A stretch of DNA of 27,227 bases from Globodera rostochiensis (GCA_018350325.1 JAEVLN010000016.1:1579128-1606354); one strand, 5' to 3'; numbered from the stretch's first letter, positions 7,601-18,378 are shown. The notes: generated by a model not told the origin, from the sequence alone. A program made the numbers and translations.

Positions 7601-8635
7601 AGAACTACAAAAAGGTATTAAACTTTAAATAATATTAATTTTAATTAATATGCCGGTGAATTGTTGCTCAGAACTGGCTATTATAAAAAACACAGCTGGT
7701 AAAAAATCAAAACCCTAAATAAAAACAAAATAAAAAATATGATAAGCGCATTTAGAAAAATTTTCTTTTATATTAAAAGTAATCGTTTAGCAATTTTACA
7801 TATAAAAAACAACTAATATAGTATTAATGAGTCTAATATTTAGCTTGGAATATCGAAAATTAAATTAGTAATATACATGTATGATCAAAAAATGATTATT
7901 ATCTCTTTCTTGTTCATAAATTATTTTATAATTTTTGTAAAAATTTAAATAAGATAATAAATAATTAAGTATTTTTTAAACTCATATTTTCAAATATCTT
8001 TTATTACGCAATAAGTATTGATGAACCTAAACAAAAACTAATTTTAAATAACATTTCTGAAAAATTTAATATTTTTTTGGAAAGCATTCTTGAAGAGAGG
8101 AATGCATCAGAATATTTATTAAATGTTGGAGCCAAGAAAAAAATATTCAAAAAAAGGATTAATAAAATAATTAAACTGACTTGCAAAGTAAACCTAATCT
8201 GGCAAAATAATTCACAAAAAATAAATATAAAATTAAATGTTATATTTAAAAACATTATTTAACTCAAAAAAATAAATGATACTAATTGAAGGCTACTTAT
8301 GTGTTATTTTAAACCCGGAAATTTTCTATTTTAAAATTTTCTCAAAAGGCAGTAAAGTTAAAAAAAATTTCATGCATTGAAAATAATGCATTTTCACTTT
8401 ACAAATAAGCTGAAATTATTTTTAAAGTACCTATACCAACTTTTAGAAGAAAGCCCGGCAAAAAATTAACATATCTTAGAAAATTGATTTAAAATTGTGT
8501 AATTAACTTTGTTATTTAAACCCTGTAAAAAATATTATTAAATTTAAATGGTGCTGAGATGTAATAAATATTTTTAATGGCATCCATTTGCTAAATTTAC
8601 CGGTTATTGTTGCATTTAAATCAATTTTATTTCAG
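7601..8635. other. AT-rich sequence, nothing recognised
   Basis: No GC island, splice-flanked frame or repeat stands out. Short open frames on both strands around 8000-8260 are lysine-, isoleucine- and asparagine-rich translations of A/T runs and are not supported as genes. Confidence 0.5.
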
Positions 8636-8698
8636 CTGAACGTTTTGCGCGACATTGAAAAAAGCCTCGGCCAGATAGCAGAAAATTCACACTTTTAA
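8636..8698 (+). CDS. Candidate terminal exon, unknown product
   Basis: The 3' splice site AATTTTATTTCAG (ending 8635) is an excellent metazoan acceptor. The following frame reads LNVLRDIEKSLGQIAENSHF and stops at 8696-8698. No usable GT donor lies before the stop, so it would be the last exon. An AATAAA lies at 8791-8796. A second GC-richer island at 8720-8765 follows in a different frame. The upstream exons cannot be tied to it with confidence; the island at 7484 is on the same strand but ends in a stop. Confidence 0.35.
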   Translation: MNVLRDIEKSLGQIAENSHF

Positions 8699-9158
8699 AA
8701 AAATAATTTAGTGCAATAACTTCGTGCGCGTCAGGAGTTCTTTTGCCCCAGACAAGCATGCCATTAATTATCACAAACAAACATTTTTTCAATAAAATTT
8801 TTTAAGTGCCTTTATTTTTTGATTTTTTATGTTTTTTTTTGAATTTTATTAAATAGTTTCAAAATATAAATGCTATGTGTCCGTTTTGTCACCTCATCTA
8901 ATTTTGCTTTTGTTTTTAATTTTGTTTGCATCTTTTATTTAATCCGCTGTCCTTCAGAATAAGGATATATTATCTATCTTCTAAAGTAATACAAATTCGT
9001 TTTATTTTTATTGAAATCATTTATTTATTCTGTGCGCCAGCGCATAATGAAACCCGTCAGAATGGTAAAATATCAACTCTTTTTCTGATTCGACTCGTTT
9101 TTTATGATTCAACTCTTTTCTAGTAACAAAAAGCATTTATAACCGGAATTTCAAGGTT
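8699..9158. other. AT-rich sequence with one small GC island
   Basis: The patch at 8720-8765 (around TGCGCGTCAGGAGTTC) and one at 9020-9065 (GTGCGCCAGCGCATAATG) are open in more than one frame. Neither has a convincing exon structure. The rest is A/T-rich. Confidence 0.45.
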
Positions 9159-9458
9159 TTACGCAATTCTGATAAACACAAAAGGGTTGTTGAGGTCGCC
9201 GTAACGAATATGAATTGGTAACTGCAGAATTTTGCCCAATTTTTCGGTAAGGGATTGGTTGAATAAATCGAAATTCTCAATGAAATCCTTCCAAACCCAA
9301 TAAAATAAAAATAATATACCTAGGTAAGAATGTTGAGCCAAAATCAGAACAATATTTTTAAGATTCGACCCTTCCAGGTTAGAGGGAAAGTGTCCTAAAA
9401 TTTTGGAATTTTTCCCTAAAAATTTTGAATAAAACAAATAAATCAAACAAACGTATTT
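9159..9458 (-). CDS. Open frame of about 99 codons, unknown protein
   Basis: On the - strand a frame runs from 9458 to the stop at 9159-9161 with no ATG near its beginning. Its C-terminal half, around WVWKDFIENFDLFNQSLTEK and LPIHIRYGDLNNPF, has a less A/T-biased composition and looks protein-like. A hydrophobic stretch (LGILFLFYWVW) precedes it. In DNA this AT-rich a frame of this length can arise by chance about once per window, so the call rests on composition. It could be the 3' end of a decayed gene. No family is recognised. Confidence 0.25.
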   Translation of the reverse strand, partial: KYVCLIYLFYSKFLGKNSKILGHFPSNLEGSNLKNIVLILAQHSYLGILFLFYWVWKDFIENFDLFNQSLTEKLGKILQLPIHIRYGDLNNPFVFIRIA

Positions 9459-9461
9459 TCA

Positions 9462-9914
9462 AAATTTTGGTTGCAAATCTCTTAACAAATTGAGTCAAAA
9501 AATTGAAAACTTTCACAGCGGCGCCTATCGGCACCGCCGACCACTCCCACCCCCAAAAGCCGAATTCTCAAAAAAAAAGAGGCTATTTTCGACGCCTGGT
9601 ATAATACTCACACATTTGAAGAACCCTTTAACAACATAAAACATGGACAAAAAGTTGTTTTTGATTATTTTGATGAAAAAAATTTTCAACTCGAAGACCC
9701 GATGAGCCGAAACCCGGCTTTTTTCTCGACCCGAGACCCGAAATTTTTCTTGACCCGGAACAACCCTGGTGTGCACAGGATGGTTGATGGTATATAATTG
9801 AAAACGCACAACAACTTTATATAATTTTATTTCATTTTTTACATATTTTTTCAATTACATATATTGATGTTAAATTTTTGACTCAATTTGTTAAGAGATT
9901 TTCAACCAAAATTT
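9462..9914. mobile_element. Fold-back / MITE-like element with 40-bp inverted repeats
   Basis: AAATTTTGGTTG...CTCTTAACAAATTGAGTCAAAAA at 9462-9501 is repeated inverted at 9875-9914 with one mismatch in 40. The interior holds a C-rich patch (9515-9560) and a GACCCG-rich block (9696-9757). No target-site duplication is visible at the arm ends. A third partial arm, ACTCAATTTGTTAA, lies at 10187-10200, so the arm sequence is itself repeated locally. A non-autonomous DNA transposon is the likeliest explanation. Confidence 0.6.
9696..9757 (-). repeat. CGGGTC motif cluster
   Basis: GACCCG occurs at 9696, 9728, 9735 and 9752 (CGGGTC on the - strand) with A/T-rich spacers, followed by AACAACCCTGG. 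Degenerate short-motif tracts of this kind occur inside some transposons. Open frames across it on the - strand are repeat-derived. Confidence 0.5.
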
Positions 9915-11187
9915 GAAGGGATTTAAAAATTATTTTGTTTATAAAGTTTTTAAAACAAAAAAAGAATTTATGTCATTTTAAACTTTTTATCATCAGTAGT
10001 GATTTTAGTACGTAATTACTGAGAAATGAATTTAAGGAAATTCGAATTTCTGAAAATGTGTTACAATTTCAGCTCTAAATATGTCATTAAGGATTAGCAC
10101 TTAAATATTAGCCATTTCGATTTTTTTTAAACAACAAAGAATAAAGAAAAAATATTAATAGTTCCAAATACGCCTAAAAATCCCCAACTCAATTTGTTAA
10201 AAACGCAAAATTGATTAGTTGAACAAAAATGAATGAATGATTGAAGAAGGTGCTATCGTTTCACTCCCCCCCTCTTCCGCCTGTAAAATCAATTATTCGC
10301 TGGTTGGCGAAAAGCATAACATAAAAAAACGAGATTTAAGGTTGACAAAGTCAATTTTATACAAGTTGTTTATTTTTTTATAATCTCAATGGTTATACAA
10401 TAGAATAATGTTTTATATCATAAATGTATTTATTACCACCCAAATGTATACACTTTAACTTTATATCATGAATATTTTATAAATTTAGTAATGATTAGCG
10501 TTCATTGCTTCTTGCCTATTGTTTTCATAAATATTCATTTAGTCAAATTTCTTTTAAATATTATCTGTATTCAAATAAAATTATTGATAACGTAACACAT
10601 ATAATTGCTCTGCGTTTTCAAAAAAGTCGGCTAAAACAAATATAATATAAAAGCAGCATTTTTTTTAATTATAAAATAAAAAATATGAAAAATACGTGCT
10701 AATAACGTATCAAAATAAAAAAAAAAATTATTCTATTACAAATCAATAAGCATGTTTAAATAAAATATTCACGATAATATAACAAACAAAAAAATCCAGA
10801 GAATACTTCAATCACACCATGAAAATTTTATTTAAAAATAGCGATCAATTTACAAATTATATCAATTAACGAAAAGTAATCAAGGCAAGTTTATTACTCC
10901 TTAGGAGGGTAGCTATAAATAATAATTAAAAAAATTAGTAAATTCTACTAATTAGTCGTTGTATGTGGTGGACGATCAAATAAAATTAGGCAGCACAAAA
11001 TGATTGAGGCGCGTTTATTTTTTATTAATATTTATTTATTATGTATGATTATTGTTTTAGAAATATGTTTTGTTGTCGTGTAAAATTTTGAATCAACTAT
11101 TGCTTTATTTTTAAATCATTGTGTCTTCGACGCTTCTGGCTTTTACATATATTCATATGCCTCTTTGAATTGCTTTTTTATTAATTG
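9915..11187. other. AT-rich sequence, nothing assignable
   Basis: The stretch contains the partial arm of the fold-back family at 10187-10200, a small GC patch at 10250-10305 with a C7 run, and a short hairpin CTCCTTAGGAG near 10897-10907. There is no supported gene. Confidence 0.5.
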
Positions 11188-11267
11188 TTACAAAAGGTGC
11201 TTTTTACACTTCCACTGGAACTGTCTTCGAAAGGCGTCTAATCTTTGTGTTCGTATTTTCTTGTATT
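11188..11267 (-). CDS. Exon-like island, unknown product
   Basis: On the - strand, after ATTATAG, the frame reads YKKIRTQRLDAFRRQFQWK and stops at 11188-11190. The arginine-, lysine- and glutamine-rich pattern suggests a charged helix. The acceptor lacks a good polypyrimidine tract. The alternative - frames are also open over part of the island. Confidence 0.2.
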
Positions 11268-11484
11268 CTATAATTTTATTTGATATAAAGTACAAATATT
11301 CGAGAATTTAAAATGGTATTAAATTTTTTGCTGATAATTTCAAGGTGAAATTGATTGGCTGAGGAAATAAATTTATTTCTAAATATATTTTAAATCGTAT
11401 CTAGTTTATTTTAATTCATTTTATATTTTTCTTCATTGATAAAGTTTTACGAATAAATTTCCATGGGGCTGTGATATTTCTTAG

Positions 11485-11555
11485 TGTTTCTTCCCAACAT
11501 CCTTTATGTAAATGAGCCGTTTATGGCAGCCATCGGATTGTCATTCTCTGATTGA
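11485..11555 (+). CDS. Exon-like island, unknown product
   Basis: The acceptor ATATTTCTTAG (ending 11484) is followed by a frame reading FLPNILYVNEPFMAAIGLSF and a stop at 11553-11555. The same DNA is open on the - strand, so the coding strand is uncertain. Confidence 0.2.
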
Positions 11556-12150
11556 TGTTTTTGTTATATCTCGCATTCTGGGCTCAAATTTATTTGTAGA
11601 ATAGCTAATCAAATCATTTAAGTCTTGTTTTTTGTGGTGTTAAAGAAAGATTTCATGGGTTTAAAAATATTTTAGAATTCATTAATGCTTTTTTAAATAA
11701 CAAAGTTATTTGTACAATTTTAATTCATAATTTCTGTTTATATCATTTATAATATTTATCTATGTAAAAATATTATTTTATTTATTTTTAATTTAGTTTT
11801 TCAGATTTTAAAGTTATTTACTTTATCGAATTTTATTTATTTATTGGGTTTTGATTTATTTGTGTTTTGGAATCAATTTTTCATCGGTATGCGCTTTAAT
11901 GTCATGACCTCCAACTTGAAGTGTAATATTATAAATTTTCAAGCACAATTTACTTGTTTAAATATTTCATTATCACGCAGAAAATTCATTATTTTAATAA
12001 TCAAATAATCTTTATAATCGCAAAATTGATTATTTAATGCTTCAAGTTTTAGATATTTTAAAATTATTTTTTAAGAGTATTCACTACTCCCGATTATTCG
12101 TTTTCACTTGAAACATTAACATTAAAAAATTAATTTATATTAGTTAACAG
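11556..12150. other. AT-rich sequence, nothing assignable
   Basis: A short ATG frame at 11889 (MRFNVMTSNLK) with a GTGTAA donor-like site was examined. Its phase does not join the exon candidate at 12151. The rest is A/T-rich. Confidence 0.45.
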
Positions 12151-12538
12151 CTGAGAGAGCTTCGTTTACTGTCTCGCTTTTTGCTGCTCAATCATAAAGT
12201 AAATCTATCAAACTTTTTTCGCATTGTTGCAAAAGGTATTTGAATTGAGATGGTATCCTGCTGATATACATTTACAAAATCAGAGTAGCCAAAAATATTA
12301 AAAAAAAAATAAATTTGCATATAGGCAAATACATAAATTGTAATAAAAGTTGAGATAAAAAAATGATGTCGTTTTATGTGCTTTTAATTGCTGATTAAGC
12401 AACAAATTGAAAACAAAAAAATACTAATAAGTTTCCAGAAAATAAGACAAAAGAAAATACATATAAATTTTCCAATTATAAATAGGGGAAAAATTAACGG
12501 CACGGCAATACCTGGCTGCAGCGTTTGCTGAGGGCTGA
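12151..12538 (+). CDS. Two-exon candidate gene end (12151-12235 joined to 12486-12538), unknown product
   Basis: Exon 1 follows TTAGTTAACAG, with an in-frame stop at 12145-12147 just before the splice site. It reads LRELRLLSRFLLLNHKVNLS and continues through NFFRIVAK. It ends AAAAG|GTATTT at 12235, leaving one base of a split codon. Exon 2 after AAATAG at 12485 begins GG, which completes a glycine codon. It reads on as EKLTARQYLAAAFAEG to a stop at 12536-12538. The 250-bp intron has GT and AG ends. Matching phase, stop codons excluded by splicing and GC-richer exons support a real gene terminus. The exon 2 acceptor is weak, and no family is recognised. Confidence 0.35.
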
Positions 12539-13415
12539 GAAATTCCAAAAAATTTAGAAACTAAAACTATAATTGGAAATGATAAATCAATAAATTATAA
12601 ATATTTAAAATATAACTGTTTTTATAATAAAACTACTTTATACTGAAAAGAAAGTTTTAATAAAAAAGCACAATTTTTTTAATTCTAAAAATATTCTAAA
12701 GAAATTAATTTAACTTCTTAATATTTCGTTTGTAAAAAGGTCATAAAAGTGTGTCATAAAAGCTGCAATTACTAAAATATAAGTTAGGGGTTTAAACCTG
12801 ATTATTATTTTTTAAATTGCAATATGCTAAATACAAATAACAAAGCAAAGTTTGTTGTATTTTCTATTTAAAGCACACACCGTAATAAATGATTATCTAA
12901 AAAATAAACTTATGTGAAATAAACTAATAACTGCACATTTTCCATACCTTTGTTAAAATTAACAACATTATATCGATAAAATTAGAAACGACACCTTATA
13001 TCTTAGTTTAATACTACGAATCTAAAAATCATTTTTCACAATTTATTAATGGTATTTTAATGTAGAAATTTGTTTTAGCTTTACTTTTCACGGTTTGCCA
13101 ATGTTATTTTAAATTTAAATATTTTATTTAGATCATTTTGTATTTCATTGAGTTTAACATTTTGTTAATTATTTAAATTTTTTACTTATTTTGAATATCT
13201 GCTTAATGTTAAAAATAAATTATTGATTCTGTACATTATTTGTTTGTTAAATTTAAGGTTTTGAATTTGTTTATTTTCTCTGGTAAAAATAATTATTTGC
13301 ATTATAAGAAGGAATTACTTAATTATGTTTCTGTAGATTAATATTTTATTTTGTCCTTGAAATGTTAAACAAAAATACAACAATTTTTAGATGGGCTGCG
13401 TTCAAATTTTGTCCT
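12539..13415. other. AT-rich sequence, nothing recognised
   Basis: Only A/T-rich sequence and homopolymer runs are present. No GC island or repeat stands out. Confidence 0.5.
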
Positions 13416-13533
13416 AATCCGATCATGCCCGATCTAATCACTCTCAAACGTTTTATTTCAAGGGATTTGGTCAAAAGATGCAAGTCATAAAATTGATTGG
13501 GAATGATTAGATCAGGCTTCAAGAGATCGGATT
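13416..13533. mobile_element. Hairpin element with bipartite inverted arms
   Basis: AATCCGATC (13416-13424) pairs with GATCGGATT (13525-13533), and GATCTAATCA (13431-13440) pairs with TGATTAGATC (13504-13513). The two blocks are separated by unequal short gaps around a centre of about 63 bp. The ordered double arms show a genuine inverted-repeat element rather than chance. No target duplication was found. It may be a short MITE or the remains of one. Confidence 0.6.
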
Positions 13534-13631
13534 GAGGCGTATTGGTTGGGGATTTCGATTTAACTATGTCAAAAGAAATTCGTTTAATTTTTTTGTTTTT
13601 TTCTAACCTAGTTTGTTTTTTGTATAATTTA

Positions 13632-13686
13632 TTTACATTTAAAAAAACAGTTTACATTTAAAAAAACAGTTTAAATTTAAAAAAAG
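13632..13686 (+). repeat. 19-bp tandem repeat, about 2.8 copies
   Basis: TTTACATTTAAAAAAACAG occurs exactly at 13632-13650 and 13651-13669, followed by a degenerate third copy. Confidence 0.85.
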
Positions 13687-13742
13687 GAATTTAAAGCAGC
13701 AGCAAAAATGTTCTATTTAAAAAAAAAATAAATTTACTTTTA

Positions 13743-13768
13743 TAAAAGAGTATTTTAATACTCTTTTA
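13743..13768. repeat. 12-bp perfect hairpin
   Basis: TAAAAGAGTATT and AATACTCTTTTA are exact inverted copies separated by two T. A small GC island (13779-13815) follows after TTGCAG and is open in one frame (FHPTGLQITVAKGVF), but it has no supported end. Confidence 0.7.
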
Positions 13769-13815
13769 AAATGTTGCAGTTTCACCCAACGGGCCTGCAA
13801 ATTACAGTAGCTAAA

Positions 13816-14904
13816 GGAGTGTTCAGATTATAAGTAGATTAAATCTATTAATATTTACAAAATTTGAAAATTGCTTCAATTAAGATTTATAATGATTAGC
13901 CCAATCAAATGTATTATGTAAATCCATTTGAAAAATAAATTTACTAAAATCAAACTTTTTTATTATCAGCCTATGCCCTAACGCTATATATTTATGATTA
14001 AATATGAACAAAATTTTTTCTTAAGTAGCAAATTTCTTTATTAAATATATAAAAAAATTACAATTCAATAATCAGTAAAACAATAAATTATTAAAGTATT
14101 TTTAAGCAAAGAATATGTGTTTAGGGCGACAAAAGAAAAATGGTATCAGCTTAAAAACATTGTAAGCAAGCATACTTGCATTCAACAAATTAATAAATAA
14201 ATTTATATTATTAAAACAAAAAATATAAAATTGTTAGAATAATTTTGTCTGGCATTTTGCAGATAAGGTAAAATCTGTCTAAATAAACTCAATTTTACAT
14301 AAAATATTTCAATTTTTAATGCCAAAACAAGCGGTAAAAAGTGTATTTTTATCTATTTGCACTTTTATGCCTAATTTATTTATTTAATCTAATAGTTCCA
14401 ATTGGTTTTTTAGGTAAATTTTTATATAGTTATAGCGGTCCTGATCTCGCTTTGTGCATTGTTGTGTGCCCTTGCAAATGGGCCGCGAGTTCCGCAGATG
14501 AACACCGCAGGACTACTATTAAAAACCCAATTATGATTAAAAATACTGGGTTTATCACTTTATTTAAATGTAAATATTAATTAAAGTAAAAAAATAATAA
14601 TTTAAAATATACATAAATATATTAAAACATTAAATTGAAGCTAGTTTTAAATTAATGAATAATATTCAAACCACTTAAAACACCAATATATTGATATGAA
14701 CTTTAAAAGCCCATAGAATAAGCGTTGTTAATAAAAATTTAACGGGAAACCTAATAAGATTAAGAATATAAATCGAGTAAACTCAAAAAGAGAGTACATA
14801 CTGCGTTAATAAAAGCTCTAAATAGATTAGATTTGAATCATTGAAAATCGTTTTGAATTAAATTAAAAAAAGTACTTATTTGTTAATTTATATTACAAAT
14901 TTAA
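13816..14904. other. AT-rich sequence with one GC island
   Basis: The island at 14435-14525 (around GGGCCGCGAGTTCCGCAG) is open in several frames on both strands. The + frame reads SGPDLALCIVVCPCKWAASS and stops at 14578-14580; a - frame reads PAVFICGTRGPFARAHNN. With no splice support and no recognisable motif, the strand and coding status cannot be decided. Confidence 0.4.
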
Positions 14905-15252
14905 AAAAAAAAACTAAAAAAAAATAATTTTTTTAATTTTGCTAGACCGAGTAAAATATTATCAAAAGTAAAAAAAATCGTAAAATTTTGTGGGCCGAAA
15001 ATATATGCAACACCTCACCTACCGGAAGAAGCAAACGAACCTGCAAGAAGCATTTGGATAAGGTTGTATAAGTTTAAAAATAACTTTTTTCGACCAACAA
15101 GTTCACTAAAAAAACAACAAAAAAAAATTATGCAACAAATATTAAAATGGTATAGAATTATTAACATTTTACAAAATCGACCAACAAAGTCTGAAAAGAG
15201 CCAGGGGATGACGAGCTCTTTAACATCATTAATGATATATGATTCGTTTTAA
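14905..15252 (+). CDS. 116-codon open frame without early ATG, unknown product
   Basis: The frame is open from 14905 to the stop at 15250-15252. No ATG occurs before codon 76, so if real it is an exon or a broken gene. A good acceptor TTAATTTTGCTAG ends at 14945; the following frame includes IYATPHLPEEANEPARSIWI and then a lysine-rich, coiled-coil-like stretch (LKKQQKKIMQQILKW). At the local A/T content a stop is expected about every 11 codons, so 116 open codons are unlikely by chance even over the whole window. No domain is recognised. Confidence 0.4.
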   Translation, partial: KKKLKKNNFFNFARPSKILSKVKKIVKFCGPKIYATPHLPEEANEPARSIWIRLYKFKNNFFRPTSSLKKQQKKIMQQILKWYRIINILQNRPTKSEKSQGMTSSLTSLMIYDSF

Positions 15253-15372
15253 AAAAAAAATTAAGATTAAAACATTATAAATTAATCGGCGTCTCAGCTC
15301 GTTCGCCCGAAAAATATCGTCTGTTTTTTTAAATGCATATCGATGATAAATTATCTTATAGGAGTCCTCTTG

Positions 15373-15440
15373 AATATTTATTAAAAAAGATTTAGAGAAA
15401 ATAATTGGAGGAATAAAATAAAAAATATCGATTGTATTGA
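15373..15440 (+). repeat. Dispersed 67-bp repeat, copy 1
   Basis: It is similar to 24102-24168. Both copies share ATATTTATTAAAAAAG, an intervening variable part and GGAGGAATAAAATAAAAAAT. The copies are 8.7 kb apart on the same strand and differ by small indels, so no common reading frame is kept. Confidence 0.5.
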
Positions 15441-16243
15441 AAAAGTTAAAAATGTTAATGGAAGACTCTGTGAAAGATTTTGAGTTGTCGATGGAAAAGT
15501 ATAAGTAATAATTTGATTAAAAAACGCATAGCATATGCTACAAACGTTTTAACGGTCGCAGACGAACTATACAAATTCAATAGACAGATTTTTATTGCAA
15601 GAAACGACCAATTTTTGTTAAAATAATTATCTTTTATTGCTTAAAATGAAATAGTTAAATATTGCTAAAATCATAAAAACAAAAAGAATTATACATATCT
15701 GACAAAATTAAAAATATAAATACTTTATTCATCTAGGGCAGCAAAGAAAAATGTCTTTTAAATACCGTCCGGTTAACTGATATTACAATCGTAACTTTAA
15801 AGATTTTATGAATTAAATTAAATTTTTTTTGTACATTTTTAAAATTTATGTTAGGATAAATAAATTATTTTTCTTCAAAAAAATAATTGCATATTGATAA
15901 AATGACACGCACTTTTTCTCTTCTGTCGAGAGGAGCGACTTCTATCAAATAAAAAACGATGAACACCTAATAAATGACATTAAAATGAAATTGGATTGAC
16001 ATAAATGTTTTGAATTTCAAAATTAATTATATTTTTATTTTTCCTTCTTTTATTTATTTAGATATATAGATCTACAAAATGGTAAATAAAAACTAAGCCA
16101 AACGGTGTACTTTAAAAATAAAATACAGCATAATTTTAATTTTTGTATATAAAAGAATTTATCTTCATCAAACCATTTTAAAAAGCTCTTTAGGCAGAGC
16201 AATTTAACGTTAGCTAATTGCACATTTCGTTAATTATAACTAA
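15441..16243. other. AT-rich sequence, nothing assignable
   Basis: Small GC patches lie near 15290-15315 (just before this stretch) and 15905-15945 (CTCTTCTGTCGAGAGGAG, a weak hairpin). No gene is supported. Confidence 0.45.
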
Positions 16244-16366
16244 ATGTTGTTGATAGAAGCGAGTCACCGCTGGCGCAACTCACCCGATGCCAAAATCGTG
16301 CATCGGATGACTGTTGAAAAACGTTGGATAACATTTTTGTTTTCTTACTCTTTAAATATATTTTAA
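16244..16366 (+). CDS. Small ATG open frame, 40 codons, unknown
   Basis: ATG at 16244 leads MLLIEASHRWRNSPDAKIVH, then RMTVEKRW and a hydrophobic tail to a stop at 16364-16366. The central part is GC-rich relative to its surroundings and contains a 7-bp hairpin, CCGATGC at 16284-16290 with GCATCGG at 16300-16306. It could be a small peptide gene, an exon or chance. No homology is recognised. Confidence 0.2.
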   Translation: MLLIEASHRWRNSPDAKIVHRMTVEKRWITFLFSYSLNIF

Positions 16367-18109
16367 TGACAACATTTAATACATTAATCATATTAAATTC
16401 TTTTAAAATAATTTAAGCGATTCAATTTTATTTAATTATCTATTTTTTAATCATAAAATAAAAACCATGGGCCGTTCGCTGGCGGTTAAATTCGGACAAG
16501 AAAAAACTTAATAGTTTTAGGATACAAAATCAACTTTCATCAACGAAATAAAAAAAACTTTAACAAAATAAATCTCAAAAAACAAATTTATAAAATAATT
16601 ATTAAACAAACATCTAAAATTTACAAAGCAAACTTTTTTAAAAAAATTACATAATGGGAATACTTATTAAAACATTTAATAAAATTGCATTAAAAAGTTA
16701 AATTAGGAGAATAATTTAAAACTGTAATAACTGTTAATTACTGCAAAGTTTTTGTGCTTCAAGAGCATGTCCACAAGAACTTGATGTCTTCTTAAGTGTT
16801 GTGGCCCGTGCGATCTATTGATGATTAATTTAGGAAAATATTATTAAACTTTACATTTTCTAGTTGTCAAATTAAATAAAATCAAAAAAAAACACTAATA
16901 TAAATTCATTATTAAAAGCCTAATTTAAAAAAACCATGATTTGCCAGTTAGCAGCGCAAGCCGGACGACTTTTCGCCGGCATGCGAGAGCTCTAAATCCG
17001 CACCAAAAACCAGTTCTTCGCAGTTGTGGAGAAAATACGGATAATAATTAAAAAGGTATAAAATAATTCAAAAAATTTAAAATACATTAATGGAATGAGT
17101 AAAAATCAATCTAGATAATATAATAAAACGCATAAAAGATTAAGATTGCATCAAAATGATAATGAATAATTGATTTTATTAAAGTTTTTAAAGTTATTAT
17201 TATCCGATATTTCATTAATTGTTAAGACGGTAAGATTCTTTATCAAGTTTAGTTAGTTCTATCGAATATTATTTTTTCGGGTTCTAAATTTTAAACTTAA
17301 GTTTGTTTTTTTGTTAAATTTTATTACTGGTTAATTACAAACTTATTTTAATTTAAATAATTATTTTCTTAGGTCTATTTAAATATTTTTTGAAATTTAA
17401 AATTTAAAATCATATTTTAAAAACATATTTTATTATCATTGGTTCAAGTTAAAAATAGTAAAAAGATTCACACAATTGGTAAAAAATATAAACAACATAT
17501 ACTAACTTTTTTTTTAACATTTTAAGGGCAAAATTAAAACCAAATCAAATAAAAACTGGCAGACGAATTAATAATAAAATACCAACCTCTTTAATAATGT
17601 ATTCATGAATAGGATATTGCAATAAAAAAAATTGGAGTTTAAGAAATGATATAAAAAAAAATTATTTATTTATTTTGGTATTGCAAACTGGCTATAAAAT
17701 TTAAAAACAATGGCTGAACTAACGTAAACTTTGACGCAAGGAGTTACTTAGTAAAAAAAACGCTATATTCTAATTGTATTCAATAAATAAATTAAATTTT
17801 CAACTAATTCTTGAATGATAAAAGTCATCAAAACTTAAAAAATCTATTTATAAAACAAACTAAGTTAAAAAGAATTATTTATTTTTGAGATTAATTTTTA
17901 CTTTTATCATTGCAGATCAATTCTAATAATTTAAATTAACTAATGTAAAATTAATGTTCGTTATATATTTGCGACAATTAACATTTATAATTTAAATTAG
18001 ATTTTGTTTAATGATGATAAAAATTAAAAATTAATATCGGAAGTGACTACCGACATGTTTGTCTTTCAGCAATAATAATAAGATATTCTACTATTTAATA
18101 AAAATTTAA
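16367..18109. other. AT-rich sequence with GC islands at 16468, 16760 and 16936
   Basis: Three islands interrupt the A/T background. At 16468 an ATG in a good context gives only MGRSLAVKFGQEKT. At 16760-16820 a + frame reads CPQELDVFLSVVARAIY. At 16936-17040 an ATG gives MICQLAAQAGRLFAGMREL, and two other frames are also open. None has a coherent splice structure. Confidence 0.4.
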
Positions 18110-18283
18110 ATTTGGCGACCGAAAAAAAACACCGAAATATTCAAAGAAAAAAAACTGGCTTATCAGTGGATTGACTTTGCCGTGCCGTTGACGGTGACCA
18201 GAAGTTATAGCGGGCTAAAAAACAAGGGGGATATGCACTCATTTGAAAAAAATGGCAAAATGTTGATGAATAACTATTTGTAA
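18110..18283 (+). CDS. Exon-like open frame, 57 codons, unknown
   Basis: The frame runs from just after a stop at 18107-18109 to a stop at 18281-18283. It includes LAYQWIDFAVPLTVTRSYSG followed by LKNKGDMHSFEKNGKML. The core 18155-18235 is the GC-rich part. A TGTCTTTCAG acceptor ends at 18069, but the frame has a stop between it and the island. IDFAVPL superficially resembles the ligand-binding region of ionotropic glutamate receptors; this is too short to accept. Confidence 0.25.
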   Translation: MWRPKKNTEIFKEKKLAYQWIDFAVPLTVTRSYSGLKNKGDMHSFEKNGKMLMNNYL

Positions 18284-18378
18284 ATATCACTCGCACCCGA
18301 CCTTGTTCACGATTCCTATTTAAAAAACAAAATTAAAAGATTTAAACAATGTAAAGCCTAATAAATTCAAAATAATAA

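Noticed and set aside
8004..8262. Overlapping open frames of 61 and 83 codons
   Set aside because: Lysine-, isoleucine- and phenylalanine-rich translations of A/T runs, with no acceptor, no composition change and length expected by chance.
9183..9769. hAT-like terminal repeats AGGGTTGTT (9183) and AACAACCCT (9759)
   Set aside because: Only 9 bp match, the flanks show no 8-bp target duplication, and the left copy lies within an open frame where AACAACCCT is explained as codons.
9525..9854. 109-codon frame on the - strand
   Set aside because: It runs through the inside of the fold-back element and the CGGGTC repeat tract; its only non-A/T parts are repeat-derived.
17000..17045. WRKYG in a + frame, suggesting a WRKY transcription factor
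   Set aside because: The motif is cut by a stop right after WRKYG, no zinc-finger follows, and two other frames are equally open.
18155..18200. Ionotropic glutamate receptor segment (IDFAVPL)
   Set aside because: Seven residues only, with none of the following conserved positions of that family visible.
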